DNA of 64,000 bases from Aliigemmobacter aestuarii (GTDB taxonomy: Bacteria > Pseudomonadota > Alphaproteobacteria > Rhodobacterales > Rhodobacteraceae), in the NCBI RefSeq assembly GCF_004799285.1, contig NZ_SSND01000001.1, positions 930,001-994,000 on the forward strand, given 5' to 3'. Positions within the stretch are counted from its first letter, which is position 1, and every line of letters starts with the position of its first letter. The position numbers and the translations under genes are program-made. Shown piece by piece: positions 26,043 to 35,170 of this stretch. The notes under the pieces were generated by a model that saw nothing but the letters and a program-made list of their open reading frames with translations, made no database searches and was not told where the DNA came from.

Positions 26043-28433
26043 ATGCCCGCTCTGCCCCGCCCCCTTGCCGACTGGTTTTCCGCCCAAAGCTGGGCGCTGC
26101 ATCCGCATCAGACCGACATGCTGGCACGGGCCGGACGGGCCTCGACGCTCCTGATCGCACCCACCGGCGGGGGCAAGACGCTGGCCGGATTCCTGCCCTC
26201 GCTTGCAGAACTCGCGCAGGGCCATGCGGGACTCCACACACTCTATATCTCGCCCCTCAAGGCGCTGACCGCCGACATCCGGCGCAACCTGCGCGCCCCG
26301 GTCGAAGGCGCGGGCCTGCCGATCCGGATCGAGGATCGCACCGGCGACACCCCTTACACCCAGCGGCGGCGCCAGCGCGCCGACCCGCCCCATATCCTGC
26401 TGACCACCCCCGAAAGCCTCGCGCTCCTTTTGTCCTACGAGGACGCCCCCCGCATCTTTTCAGGGCTGCAACGGGTGATCGTGGATGAAATCCACGCGCT
26501 GGCCGAATCGAAGCGGGGCGACCAGCTGATGCTGTGCCTCGCGCGCCTGGCCCGGCTTGCGCCCGGCCTGCGCCGCGTGGGGCTTTCGGCCACGGTCGAA
26601 GACCCGCCCGCGCTTGCACGCTATCTCGGCCCCGATACCGCGATCCTCCAGGCCGATCCCGGCCCCGATCCCGACATCTCGATGCTCGACACCGGCGCGC
26701 CGCCGCCCTGGGCCGGCGGGGGCGGGCGCCATGCCATTCCCGCCATCCTCGACCAGGTCCGCCGCCACCGCACGACGCTGATCTTCCACAACACCCGCGC
26801 CCAGGCCGAACTGTTCTTCCATCACCTCTGGCTTGCCAACGAAGACAGCCTGCCCATCGGCATCCACCACGGCAGCCTTGCGCGCGAACAGCGCGAGCGG
26901 GTCGAGGCGGCAATGGCCGCAGGCAAGCTGCGCGCCGTGGTCTGCACCGGATCGCTGGATCTGGGGATCGACTGGGGCGATGTGGATCTGGTCATCCAGG
27001 TCGGCGCACCGAAGAACGTCAAGCGCCTGGTTCAGCGGATCGGGCGGGCGAACCACCGCTACAACGCCCCCTCCAAGGCGCTTCTGGTTCCGGCCAACCG
27101 GTTCGAGGTGGTGGAATGCGTGGCTGCCCTCCAGGCCGTGCGCGATCACGATCTTGATGGCGAACCGCGCGGCCCCGGCCCCCGCGACGTGCTCTGCCAG
27201 CATATCCTGATGACGGCGGCCTCCGGCCCGTTCGAGGCGGATGCTCTTTTCGCCGAGGTCCGCGAGGCCGGCCCCTACGGCAGCCTGACGCGACCCGAAT
27301 TCGACGCCTGCCTGGATTTCGTGGCCACCGGCGGCTATGCCCTGCGCGCCTATGACCGCTGGCAGCGCCTTGTCCTGCGCGATGGCCGCTGGCAGCTGCG
27401 CGACCCAAGGCAGGCCGCCGTGATCCGGCAGAACCTTGGCACGATCATCGACGTCGAGACGCTGAAGGTGCGGCTGAAAGGCCGCCCCGGCGGCACACCG
27501 CTTGGCGAGGTCGAAGAGGGCTTCGCATCCACCCTCACCCCCGGAGACACCTTCCTGATCGGGGGCGAGATCGTCCGCTACGAAGGCCTGCGCGAAATGA
27601 CCGTCGAGGTCACGCGCCAGCCCGGTCGCGACCCCAAGGTGGCTGTCTTCAACGGCACGAAATTCGCCACATCGACCCTTCTGACCCAACGCATCCTGCG
27701 GATGTTCCAGCAAGAGGCGTGGCCCGACCTGCCGCGCCATACCGCCGAATGGCTGGCGCTTCAGCGCGACGTGTCGCGCCTGCCGGAACCCGACCGGCTG
27801 CTGCTGGAAAGCTTTCCCCACGACGGGCGCGAACATCTGTGCGTCTACGGCTTTGCCGGGCGCAACGGGCAGCAGACACTTGGCCTTCTGCTGACCAAGC
27901 GGATGGAGGAAACCGGCCTTGCCCCCTTGGGGTTCGTCGCCACGGACTATGCCACGCTGATCTGGGGGCTGGAGCCGGTGACGGACCCCGCACCCCTGTT
28001 CGACATCGCGGCGCTGCGCGACGGGCTGGAAGGCTGGCTGTCGGGCAATGCCGTGATGAAGCGCACCTTCCGCGCCTCGGCGATCATCGCGGGGTTGATC
28101 GAGCGCAGCCATCAGGGCCGCCGCAAGACGGGGCGGCAGGCGACGTTTTCCTCGGACATCCTCTATGACACGCTGCACAGGTTCGATCCGGGCCATCTTC
28201 TGCTGGACATCACCCGGCAAGAGGCGATGCGCGGCCTCGTCGATTTCGCCCGCATCGAAGAGATGATCGCCCGCACCGAAGGCCGGATCGACCTTGTCCG
28301 GCTTGACCGCGTGACGCCGCTGGCCGCCCCGCTGTTTCTGGAACCGGGCCGCATCCCGGTGCAGGGCGAGGGTCGCGAACGTCTTGCCGAGGCCGCCGCC
28401 GAACGCCTGATGAAGGCGGCGGGGCTGGCCTGA
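26043..28433 (+). CDS. Ligase-associated DEXH-box DNA helicase (Lhr-like)
   Basis: This 796-residue superfamily 2 helicase is of the Lhr-like 'ligase-associated DNA damage response' type. Motifs are in order: Walker A APTGGGKTLAGF (about residue 40), VDEIHALAESKRGDQL (DEIH box, about 150), SATVEDP, TLIFHNTRAQAE (about 245), CTGSLDLGIDWGDVDLVIQ (about 302), and the arginine-finger motif QRIGRANHR near 330. A DEAD/H-associated C-terminal region follows. It is a predicted ATP-dependent 3'-5' helicase in repair. pdeM follows after 44 bp. The usual exonuclease and ATP-dependent ligase partners are not in this window. Confidence 0.93.
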   Translation: MPALPRPLADWFSAQSWALHPHQTDMLARAGRASTLLIAPTGGGKTLAGFLPSLAELAQGHAGLHTLYISPLKALTADIRRNLRAPVEGAGLPIRIEDRTGDTPYTQRRRQRADPPHILLTTPESLALLLSYEDAPRIFSGLQRVIVDEIHALAESKRGDQLMLCLARLARLAPGLRRVGLSATVEDPPALARYLGPDTAILQADPGPDPDISMLDTGAPPPWAGGGGRHAIPAILDQVRRHRTTLIFHNTRAQAELFFHHLWLANEDSLPIGIHHGSLAREQRERVEAAMAAGKLRAVVCTGSLDLGIDWGDVDLVIQVGAPKNVKRLVQRIGRANHRYNAPSKALLVPANRFEVVECVAALQAVRDHDLDGEPRGPGPRDVLCQHILMTAASGPFEADALFAEVREAGPYGSLTRPEFDACLDFVATGGYALRAYDRWQRLVLRDGRWQLRDPRQAAVIRQNLGTIIDVETLKVRLKGRPGGTPLGEVEEGFASTLTPGDTFLIGGEIVRYEGLREMTVEVTRQPGRDPKVAVFNGTKFATSTLLTQRILRMFQQEAWPDLPRHTAEWLALQRDVSRLPEPDRLLLESFPHDGREHLCVYGFAGRNGQQTLGLLLTKRMEETGLAPLGFVATDYATLIWGLEPVTDPAPLFDIAALRDGLEGWLSGNAVMKRTFRASAIIAGLIERSHQGRRKTGRQATFSSDILYDTLHRFDPGHLLLDITRQEAMRGLVDFARIEEMIARTEGRIDLVRLDRVTPLAAPLFLEPGRIPVQGEGRERLAEAAAERLMKAAGLA

Positions 28434-28477
28434 CGGCGATCCTTGCCCCGCCCTGCGCCATCGGGCAGAAGGCGGGC

Positions 28478-29161
28478 ATGACCCTTGGCCACAGCCTCAC
28501 CCTCTCCGGCGCCGCGCTGATCGCCCTGCCCTCGGGCGGGCTGTTCTGGCCCGATGAAGGCCTGCTTTGTGTTTCGGACCTGCATCTGGGCCGGTCCGAA
28601 CGCATGGCCCGCCGGGCGGGCGCATTGCTGCCGCCCTATGACAGCGCCGCCACCCTTGCCCGGCTCGATGCCGATATCGAGGCGGTGCGGCCCGCGCGGG
28701 TCATCTGCCTTGGCGACAGTTTCGACGATCTGGCCGCCGCCGAGGCCATGGACGAGGCCGACCGGCTCTGGCTGCTGCGGCTGATGGCCGGGCGCGACTG
28801 GCTCTGGATCGAAGGCAACCACGATCCGGGGCCGATCGACATCGGCGGCGCACATCTGGAAAGCCTCAGGGTCGGGCCGCTGTCGTTCCGGCATATTGCC
28901 GAACCGGACGGCGGGGCAGAGGTGTCGGGTCACTTCCACCCCAAGGCCCGGATCGCGGGGCTTTCGCGCCCCTGCTTCGTCACCGACGGATCGAGGCTCG
29001 TCCTGCCGGCCTACGGCAGCTATACGGGCGGTCTCGACTGTACCACGCCCGCGCTGCGCGATCTGTTCGGAAAGGGCGCAAGGGTGATCCTGACCGGCCC
29101 GCGCCCGATCGTGGCGCCGCTGGATCAGATCAGCCCGCGCTCCTCAAGCTTGTCGCGGTGA
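28478..29161 (+). CDS. pdeM: PdeM, ligase-associated DNA damage response metallophosphoesterase
   Basis: This 227-residue calcineurin-like phosphoesterase has motifs CVSDLHLGRSE (about residue 28), CLGDSFDDL, EGNHDPGP and SGHFHPKA. These provide the di-metal ligands. In the known four-gene set it accompanies the DEXH helicase, an MBL-fold exonuclease and an ATP-dependent ligase. Here only the helicase is adjacent. AAGG lies 5 bases before the ATG. The last 37 bp overlap the 3' end of the convergent LytTR gene, so the C-terminal tail (SPRSSSLSR) may be poorly conserved. Confidence 0.9.
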   Translation: MTLGHSLTLSGAALIALPSGGLFWPDEGLLCVSDLHLGRSERMARRAGALLPPYDSAATLARLDADIEAVRPARVICLGDSFDDLAAAEAMDEADRLWLLRLMAGRDWLWIEGNHDPGPIDIGGAHLESLRVGPLSFRHIAEPDGGAEVSGHFHPKARIAGLSRPCFVTDGSRLVLPAYGSYTGGLDCTTPALRDLFGKGARVILTGPRPIVAPLDQISPRSSSLSR

Positions 29162-29910
29162 TTTCGGCTGACCGGAATGCGCCGTCCGCAGCGCATCAGC
29201 ACCGCAAGCTTGTTTCCCACCCGTTCGGCACCCGTGACATGGTTCCAAGCAACCCAGTGCGACCGATGGACCTGATCGCCATCGACGCCCTCAAGCTCGG
29301 CGATGGCATCGGAAAACCGCATCAGCAGGCTGGCCTTTCCCGCCTCCGTCTTCACGTCGACATAATGGTCGCGCACCGACACCGAAACAACCTCGGCACG
29401 CACCTCCTCGGGCAGACGCTCCAGCAGGCGCGGGGAACGGGGATCGCTGGTGGAATGGGGTTCCGCTTCCGCAAGGGTGAAGGCGTCAGGCAAGGCGTTG
29501 CCGGTCTTCAGGGCAAGCCGGACGGCCGCGGCCGACAAGGTGACGCAAAAGACAAAGACGCCAAATTCGGCGCTGTAGTCCATCAACGATAGATGCGCCC
29601 CGAACATCTGCTCGCAGACCAGAAGCAGCGGACCGGTCAGGAGTGCCGTGACCAGGGCCGAGGTCATCATGGCCCCACGGCCGAAACCGCGGAGCCCCAT
29701 GATCTCGGTCACGAAGGCATCGACGATCAGTCCAAGCAACACGGCTACCAGGGCAGCACCTGCCCAGAACGCCATGCGTGGCCAAAGGTCAAGCGCCTGA
29801 AAACTGCCGAACGGCCCGGAAAGACCGAACATGATCGTGACGACAAGCCATATCAGATATGGCAACGGCGACCGGAGATCGCTCTCCAGAACTTTCCAAA
29901 CCCTCATCAT
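29125..29910 (-). CDS. Membrane-anchored LytTR-domain transcriptional regulator
   Basis: This 261-residue protein has four hydrophobic segments (about residues 15-35, 45-67, 80-100 and 112-135) followed by a cytoplasmic LytTR DNA-binding domain. The domain, about 160-258, contains VSVSVRDHYVDVKTEAGKA, RSHWVAWNHVTGAER and RRIPVSRNHRDKL. It has no receiver domain, so it is a one-component, membrane-tethered regulator. Its signal and targets are unknown; autoregulation is common for such genes. Upstream 29911-30007 is AT-rich and probably holds the promoters for this gene and the divergent thioesterase gene. Confidence 0.88.
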   Translation of the reverse strand: MMRVWKVLESDLRSPLPYLIWLVVTIMFGLSGPFGSFQALDLWPRMAFWAGAALVAVLLGLIVDAFVTEIMGLRGFGRGAMMTSALVTALLTGPLLLVCEQMFGAHLSLMDYSAEFGVFVFCVTLSAAAVRLALKTGNALPDAFTLAEAEPHSTSDPRSPRLLERLPEEVRAEVVSVSVRDHYVDVKTEAGKASLLMRFSDAIAELEGVDGDQVHRSHWVAWNHVTGAERVGNKLAVLMRCGRRIPVSRNHRDKLEERGLI

Positions 29911-30007
29911 CTCGACATACCATTTACGCGACTACAGCTTCCCTTAGCTGTCACCGCCTGCAAGAATCAACTACCTATAGGCTCTCGCAACCGGAAATGA
30001 AGGCGAC

Positions 30008-30451
30008 ATGACAGCGCAACCGACCAGGATCGACCCAAGAATTTCGAGTAGTTTCAGCCGTCAGGGGCTGATGACGACTTTTCATGCATCGCTGGTCGAG
30101 GCCGCAGGGGGATTTTGCCGGATCGAGGCGCCGATCCTGCCCGGCGCGACCCAGCAGCATGGCGCGGGACATGCCGGCCTGACCTTCGCACTGGCGGACA
30201 GCGCGGCGGGTTATGCCGCCCTGACCCTGATGCCACCGGGGCAAGAGGTGATGACGGCCGAGGCAAAGATCAACCTGATCGCGCCCGCCCTGGGCGAAAG
30301 GCTGATCGCCCGCGGCCGCGTGGTAAAGGCCGGTCGCCGCCTGACCGTCGTCACCGCCGAGGTCGTCGCGGTGACGGGCGACAAGGAACACAGCATCGCG
30401 ATCTTCCAGGGCACGATGGTCCCCGTGGACGCGGCGACCGACCGGGGCTGA
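30008..30451 (+). CDS. PaaI-type hotdog-fold thioesterase
   Basis: This 147-residue protein has the hotdog thioesterase pattern, with HGAGHAGLTFALADSAAGYAA (central helix, about residues 51-71) and TAEAKINLIAPALGERL. PaaI-family enzymes hydrolyse aryl- or acyl-CoA thioesters in the cytosol. No pathway genes are adjacent, so the substrate is unknown. It is convergent with folD across 16 bp. Confidence 0.85.
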   Translation: MTAQPTRIDPRISSSFSRQGLMTTFHASLVEAAGGFCRIEAPILPGATQQHGAGHAGLTFALADSAAGYAALTLMPPGQEVMTAEAKINLIAPALGERLIARGRVVKAGRRLTVVTAEVVAVTGDKEHSIAIFQGTMVPVDAATDRG

Positions 30452-30467
30452 TCCCCGGCCGCGCCGG

Positions 30468-31358
30468 TCAGGCGGTCAACCCCTCGGGTTCGGGCAGGCC
30501 GTTCGCACGGCAGCAGGCGGTCAGCGTGTTGGCCAGAAGGCAGGCGATCGTCATCGGACCGACGCCACCGGGCACCGGCGTGATGGCACCGGCCACGGCG
30601 GCGGCGCTGTCGTAATGCACGTCGCCCACCAGGCGTGCCTTGCCATCGCGTTCGATCCTGTTGATCCCCACGTCGATCACTGTCGCCCCCGGCTTGACCC
30701 AGTCGCCCGGGATCATCTCGGGCCGGCCCACGGCGGCGACAAGGATATCGGCGCGGCGGCAAACTTCGGCCAGATCCTTCGTGCGGCTGTGCGCGATGGT
30801 CACGGTGCAGCTGTCGCCCAGCAGAAGCTGCGCCATCGGCTTGCCCACGATGTTCGACCGTCCGACGACGACCGCATCCATTCCCGCCAGCGATCCATGA
30901 TGGTCCCGCAGCATCATCAGGCAGCCAAGCGGCGTGCAGGGCACCATGGATTTCTGCCCCGTCCCCAGAAGGCCCACGTTCGAGATGTGGAACCCGTCCA
31001 CATCCTTCGCGGGGTCGATCGCATTGATCACCAGGTCGCTGTTCAGGTGCTTTGGCAGCGGCAGCTGGACAAGGATGCCGTGCACCGCCGGATCAGCATT
31101 CAGCCTGGCGATCAGGGCCAGCAGTTCGGCCTCGCCGGTGGTGTCGGGCAGCTTGTGTTCGTAGGAGTTCATGCCGACCTCGACGGTCTGCTTGCCCTTC
31201 GACGACACATAGACCTTCGACGCCGGGTCCTCGCCCACCAGAACCACGGCAAGGCCGGGGGTGATCCCCTGCTCTTCCTTCAGCCGCGCGACATGGGCTG
31301 CCACCTGTTCGCGCACCTTGGCCGCAAAGGCCTTGCCGTCGATGATCTTCGCCGTCAT
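30468..31358 (-). CDS. folD: FolD, methylene-THF dehydrogenase / methenyl-THF cyclohydrolase
   Basis: This is a 296-residue canonical bifunctional FolD. It interconverts 5,10-methylene-, methenyl- and 10-formyl-THF with NADP. The catalytic motif KVYVSSKGK keeps Tyr50 and Lys54. GILVQLPLP and KDVDGFH keep the folate-site Gln and Asp, and [11 protein letters not shown] is the nucleotide-binding segment. The C-terminus has [12 protein letters not shown]. The start at 31358 matches family length. It is last in the operon fhs - chorismate mutase - folD paralog - folD, 17 bp after the paralog. Confidence 0.96.
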   Translation of the reverse strand: MTAKIIDGKAFAAKVREQVAAHVARLKEEQGITPGLAVVLVGEDPASKVYVSSKGKQTVEVGMNSYEHKLPDTTGEAELLALIARLNADPAVHGILVQLPLPKHLNSDLVINAIDPAKDVDGFHISNVGLLGTGQKSMVPCTPLGCLMMLRDHHGSLAGMDAVVVGRSNIVGKPMAQLLLGDSCTVTIAHSRTKDLAEVCRRADILVAAVGRPEMIPGDWVKPGATVIDVGINRIERDGKARLVGDVHYDSAAAVAGAITPVPGGVGPMTIACLLANTLTACCRANGLPEPEGLTA

Positions 31359-31375
31359 GGGTCTGTCCCCCTTCT

Positions 31376-32269
31376 TCACTGTTCGGCCGCGAAGGCGCGG
31401 CTGTAATGGTCCATCTGCATCCGCGTGGCCAGCACGGCATTGCGCAGAAGCGTGGCGACCGTGACCGGCCCGACCCCGCCGGGAACCGGCGTGATCCAGC
31501 CCGCGACCTCGGCGCAGCTGTCGAAATCCGCGTCACCCACGGTGCGGGCCGTTCCGTCCGGGCCTTCGATGCGGTTGATCCCGATGTCGATCAGCGCCGC
31601 GCCGGGTTTCAGCATCGCGCCTGTCACCAGGCCGGGTCTGCCCACCGCAACAAAGACCGCATCGGCCGCCCGCGAATGCACCGCGACCTGCCGGGTCATG
31701 TGATGGCAGACCGTGACCGTCGCCCCCAGCCCCATCATCAGGAAGGCGATGGGTTTGCCGACGATTTCGCTGTGGCCGATCACGCAGACATCCAGGCCCT
31801 CGATGTTCAGGGGCAGCGTCTTCAGGATCTCGACCGCCGCCACCGCCGTGCAGGGGCCAAGCGCCAGGTCGTTATAGACGATGTTGCCGATGGATGCCGG
31901 GTGCATCCCTTCGACATCCTTCAGCGGATGAACCGCGCGTTGCAGCGCCTTCACCGGGATATGCCCGGGCAGCGGACGCTGGATGATGATCCCGTTGACG
32001 CGCGGGTCCGCGTTCAGCCCGGCGATCACGCCGGAAAGCTGTTCAAGGCTGATGGTGTTGGGGTAGTTTCGTGCCTCGAAGGCCACGCCCGCCGCCTCGG
32101 CCTGCCGGCGCTGGTTGCGCACGTAAAGTTCGGCGGCGGCCACATCCCCGACCGAGATCGACACCAGACGCGGTGCCCATCCCTTTGCCTCAAGCTCGGC
32201 GACCTCGGCGCGCGCCGCCTGCATCATTCCCGCAGCAATGGCCTTTCCGTCGATCAGTGTCGCTGCCAC
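31376..32269 (-). CDS. FolD paralog lacking the catalytic lysine (probable dehydrogenase only)
   Basis: This 297-residue FolD-family protein has the same architecture as its neighbour: N-terminal folate domain, Rossmann domain with [11 protein letters not shown], and [12 protein letters not shown] near the end. At the key position it reads ELYVRNQRR, so Gln53 replaces the essential lysine of YxxxK. KDVEGMHP has Glu in place of the usual folate-site Asp, while the Gln of IIIQRPLP is kept. In human and bacterial FolD this lysine is required for cyclohydrolase activity. A dehydrogenase-only or altered-substrate enzyme is inferred. The start is a GTG with GGGGGCC upstream. Confidence 0.9.
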   Translation of the reverse strand: MAATLIDGKAIAAGMMQAARAEVAELEAKGWAPRLVSISVGDVAAAELYVRNQRRQAEAAGVAFEARNYPNTISLEQLSGVIAGLNADPRVNGIIIQRPLPGHIPVKALQRAVHPLKDVEGMHPASIGNIVYNDLALGPCTAVAAVEILKTLPLNIEGLDVCVIGHSEIVGKPIAFLMMGLGATVTVCHHMTRQVAVHSRAADAVFVAVGRPGLVTGAMLKPGAALIDIGINRIEGPDGTARTVGDADFDSCAEVAGWITPVPGGVGPVTVATLLRNAVLATRMQMDHYSRAFAAEQ

Positions 32270-32301
32270 TCCGGCCCCCGCCTTCTTCCGCCGTCTCGGG
32301 G

Positions 32302-32607
32302 TCAGGCGTGCGCGCCCGGCCCCAGCGTTTCCATTTCCCGCGCGATCGACCATTCGATGACACCGCGCCAGATCGCTTCCATGCCGTCTGGCGGCAGACC
32401 ATGCTCCAGGGCGTGCCGGCGCACATTGGCGACGACTTCCTCGACGCGGTCGTTGATCCGGGCGGGCAGGCCGGCGGCCTGCTTCACCTCTGCGGCGCGG
32501 TCGATATAGCCCGCGCGCGCCGCAAAGAGCCGCACCAGTTCCGCATCCAGCCGGTCGATCTCGGCCCGGATGTCGGCCATGGTCGCACATTCCGCCGGGG
32601 TCTTCAT
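32302..32607 (-). CDS. Chorismate mutase (AroQ type)
   Basis: This 101-residue all-helical protein has the AroQ pattern: MADIRAEIDRLDAELVRLFAARAGYIDRAAEVK, then RVEEVVANVRRHALEHGLPP and IWRGVIEWSIAREME. It matches the compact single-domain chorismate mutases that convert chorismate to prephenate in Phe/Tyr synthesis. Isochorismate pyruvate-lyase-like activity cannot be excluded. AAGGAG lies 8 bases before the ATG at 32607. It sits between fhs and the folD paralog in the C1-folate operon, which suggests shared regulation. The two pathways meet at folate and aromatic precursors. Confidence 0.9.
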   Translation of the reverse strand: MKTPAECATMADIRAEIDRLDAELVRLFAARAGYIDRAAEVKQAAGLPARINDRVEEVVANVRRHALEHGLPPDGMEAIWRGVIEWSIAREMETLGPGAHA

Positions 32608-32678
32608 TGCCAAGTCTCCTTCCGGGTCTGCCGGGGGCTTACGCCCGCCGGCCCCGGATGGCAACGCCCCGCGACGGA

Positions 32679-34355
32679 TCAGAACAGGCCTTCGACATGC
32701 CCCAGGTCGTTCAGCCGGATCACTTCGGCCGACGGCACCTTGGGCAGGCCCGGCATGGTCATGATCTCGCCGCAGATCACCACGATGAAGCCCGCGCCGG
32801 CCGACAGGCGCACCTCGCGCACCGGCACCGAATGGCCGGTGGGCGCACCGCGCAGGTTCGGATCGGTCGAGAAGCTGTATTGCGTCTTGGCCATGCAGAT
32901 CGGCAGATGGCCATAGCCCGCCGCTTCCCAGGTCTTCAGCTGGTCGCGGATCGACTTGTCGGCAATCACTTCGTCGGCGTGATAGATGCGCTTGGCGATC
33001 GTCTCGATCTTCTGGAACAGCGGCATCTCGTCGGGATAGAGCGGTGCAAAGTGCGACGCCCCGGATTCGGCCAGTTGCACCACCTTCTTCGCGAGGTCGG
33101 TGATCCCTGCACTGCCCTCGGCCCAGTGCTTGCACAGGATCGCCTCGGCGCCCTGACCGGCGACATAGTCCTTGACGGCCTGCACCTCGGCATCGGTGTC
33201 GCTGTAGAAGTGGTTGATCGCCACGACGACCGGAACGCCGAAGGATTTGACGTTGGCGATGTGGCGTCCCAGGTTCGGGCAGCCCTTCTTGACCGCCTCG
33301 ACGTTTTCCGCGCCCAGATCGGCCTTGGCCACACCGCCGTTCATCTTCATCGCGCGCACGGTGGCCACGATCACCGCCGCGGCGGGTTTCAGGCCAGCCT
33401 TGCGGCACTTGATGTCAAAGAACTTCTCGGCGCCGAGGTCCGCCCCGAAACCGGCTTCGGTCACGACATATTCGCCCAGCTTCAACGCGGTCTGCGTCGC
33501 GATGACCGAGTTGCAGCCATGCGCGATGTTGGCGAACGGGCCGCCGTGCACGAAGGCGGGGTTGTTTTCCAGCGTCTGCACCAGGTTCGGCTGCATCGCG
33601 TCCTTCAGAAGGACGGTCATCGCGCCGTCGGCCTTGATATCGCGGCAATAGATCGGCGACTTGTCGCGGCGATAGGCCACCACGATGTTGCCAAGACGCG
33701 TCTGCAGGTCTTCCAGATCCTTCGACAGACAGAGGATCGCCATCACCTCGGAAGCCACGGTGATGTCGAACCCGGTCTGCCGCGGGAACCCGTTGGACAC
33801 GCCCCCAAGCGAGGTGACGATGTCGCGCAGCGCGCGGTCGTTCATGTCCATCACCCGCCGCCAGGACACGCGGCGTTCGTCGATCTGAAGCTCGTTGCCC
33901 CAGTAGATGTGGTTGTCGATCATCGCCGACAGCAGGTTGTGGGCGCTGGTGATCGCGTGGAAGTCGCCGGTGAAATGCAGGTTCATCTCTTCCATCGGCA
34001 CGACCTGGGCCATGCCGCCGCCCGCGGCGCCGCCCTTCATGCCGAAGTTCGGGCCAAGGCTGGCTTCGCGGATGCAGATGATCGCCTTCTTGCCGATCCG
34101 GTTCAGGCCGTCGCCCAGACCCACGGTCGTTGTCGTCTTGCCCTCGCCCGCGGGCGTCGGGTTGATCGCGGTCACGAGGATCAGCTTGCCATCCGGACGG
34201 CCTTCCAGCGACTTGATGAACTCCTGCCCGACCTTGGCCTTGTCATGGCCATAGGGTAGCAGGTGTTCCGCCGGGATGCCCAGCTTGTCGCCGATTTCCA
34301 TGATCGGCTTCTTCTTCGCCTCGCGTGCGATTTCGATATCGGTCTTGAACGCCAT
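32679..34355 (-). CDS. fhs: Formate-tetrahydrofolate ligase
   Basis: This 558-residue enzyme condenses formate and THF with ATP to 10-formyl-THF. The nucleotide-binding motif [18 protein letters not shown] lies near residue 65. Family stretches [44 protein letters not shown] and [15 protein letters not shown] are all present. The start at 34355 matches the usual length; an in-frame extension to 34547 would read through the upstream regulatory DNA. It is first in an operon with chorismate mutase, the folD paralog and folD, and feeds C1 units from formate into biosynthesis or oxidation. Confidence 0.96.
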   Translation of the reverse strand: MAFKTDIEIAREAKKKPIMEIGDKLGIPAEHLLPYGHDKAKVGQEFIKSLEGRPDGKLILVTAINPTPAGEGKTTTTVGLGDGLNRIGKKAIICIREASLGPNFGMKGGAAGGGMAQVVPMEEMNLHFTGDFHAITSAHNLLSAMIDNHIYWGNELQIDERRVSWRRVMDMNDRALRDIVTSLGGVSNGFPRQTGFDITVASEVMAILCLSKDLEDLQTRLGNIVVAYRRDKSPIYCRDIKADGAMTVLLKDAMQPNLVQTLENNPAFVHGGPFANIAHGCNSVIATQTALKLGEYVVTEAGFGADLGAEKFFDIKCRKAGLKPAAAVIVATVRAMKMNGGVAKADLGAENVEAVKKGCPNLGRHIANVKSFGVPVVVAINHFYSDTDAEVQAVKDYVAGQGAEAILCKHWAEGSAGITDLAKKVVQLAESGASHFAPLYPDEMPLFQKIETIAKRIYHADEVIADKSIRDQLKTWEAAGYGHLPICMAKTQYSFSTDPNLRGAPTGHSVPVREVRLSAGAGFIVVICGEIMTMPGLPKVPSAEVIRLNDLGHVEGLF

Positions 34356-34529
34356 GCTGATCTGTCTCCCTGCGCCGGGGCCGCCCCGTGACGCTGTTAT
34401 TCCGTCACCCCCGCTATACCGAGGCCGAAAAACGACGGAAGGAGCGAATCCGACACGATTGGCGGCAAATTCGCCAGCAGTCGTTTCCGATGGGAAAAAA
34501 CGGAACGCATGGATGGAAAGTTTCGCGCA

Positions 34530-34547
34530 GTGGAACATACGTTCCAC
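34530..34547. promoter_or_regulatory. Inverted repeat GTGGAAC-N4-GTTCCAC upstream of fhs
   Basis: This is a perfect 7+7 dyad with a 4-base spacer, about 175 bp before the fhs start and 20 bp past the MOSC gene stop. It is a good candidate operator for a dimeric regulator of the fhs operon. The regulator is not identified. The 211-bp gap 34356-34566 is lower in GC than its surroundings and contains no gene. Confidence 0.5.
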
Positions 34548-34566
34548 AAGATTGCGCCGAACCGCT

Positions 34567-35166
34567 TCAGCGGGCGCGGACCCGTTCCAGCTGCGACCAG
34601 ACGGGTTGATCGGGAATATGCAGCGTCAGCACATCGCCCAGCCGCAATTCGCCTTCGGCCTCGACCCATGCGGTGACGCCCCGCCGCCCGGCTGCGGCGG
34701 CCTTGAACAGCTTGCCCTTGCCGGGATGGCGCCGCTCGATCGGACGGGCCGGCAGGGAGCAGGGCCGGTTTTCCATGTCGACGACCAGCGTCGCCCCGGA
34801 CGGCGCCTGAAGGCGCGACGATGGGGGCAGGTGGCTGAAATCCGGGAGCCCCTCGACCACGACCGTCGCCCCGACCAGCGCTGGATCAAGCGTTTCGAGC
34901 CCCATTTCCGCCGCGATGGACGCCAGATCCTCGGCCGACAGGATCGAGAACTGCCGCGTGTTGCGGATCGTCGTGCCGCGCGGATACTGCCCCAGGACCC
35001 GGCTGCACGAGGGGCGCGTCACCCCGCCATGCGCGTCGCCCTCGGGCCCTGAGAACCGCGCCAGGATGGACGTGACCAGCGCTGCCTCCAGCGCTGCCGC
35101 GCGGTCGGCCACCAGACCCATCCAGACGATGCGCGCGGACAATCCGGTTTTCATCAGGGCCGGCAC
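34567..35166 (-). CDS. MOSC-domain protein
   Basis: This 199-residue protein resembles the single MOSC-domain family related to the molybdenum cofactor sulfurase C-terminal domain. The key segment [18 protein letters not shown] lies about residues 41-58 and carries the conserved cysteine (RPSC). [14 protein letters not shown] and [20 protein letters not shown] follow. MOSC proteins transfer or bind sulfur or cofactor groups, and the specific substrate is unknown. The start is 35166 or an internal ATG at 35154. It follows tam by 4 bp and is probably co-transcribed with corA-tam. Confidence 0.82.
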   Translation of the reverse strand: MPALMKTGLSARIVWMGLVADRAAALEAALVTSILARFSGPEGDAHGGVTRPSCSRVLGQYPRGTTIRNTRQFSILSAEDLASIAAEMGLETLDPALVGATVVVEGLPDFSHLPPSSRLQAPSGATLVVDMENRPCSLPARPIERRHPGKGKLFKAAAAGRRGVTAWVEAEGELRLGDVLTLHIPDQPVWSQLERVRAR

Positions 35167-35170
35167 GGGT

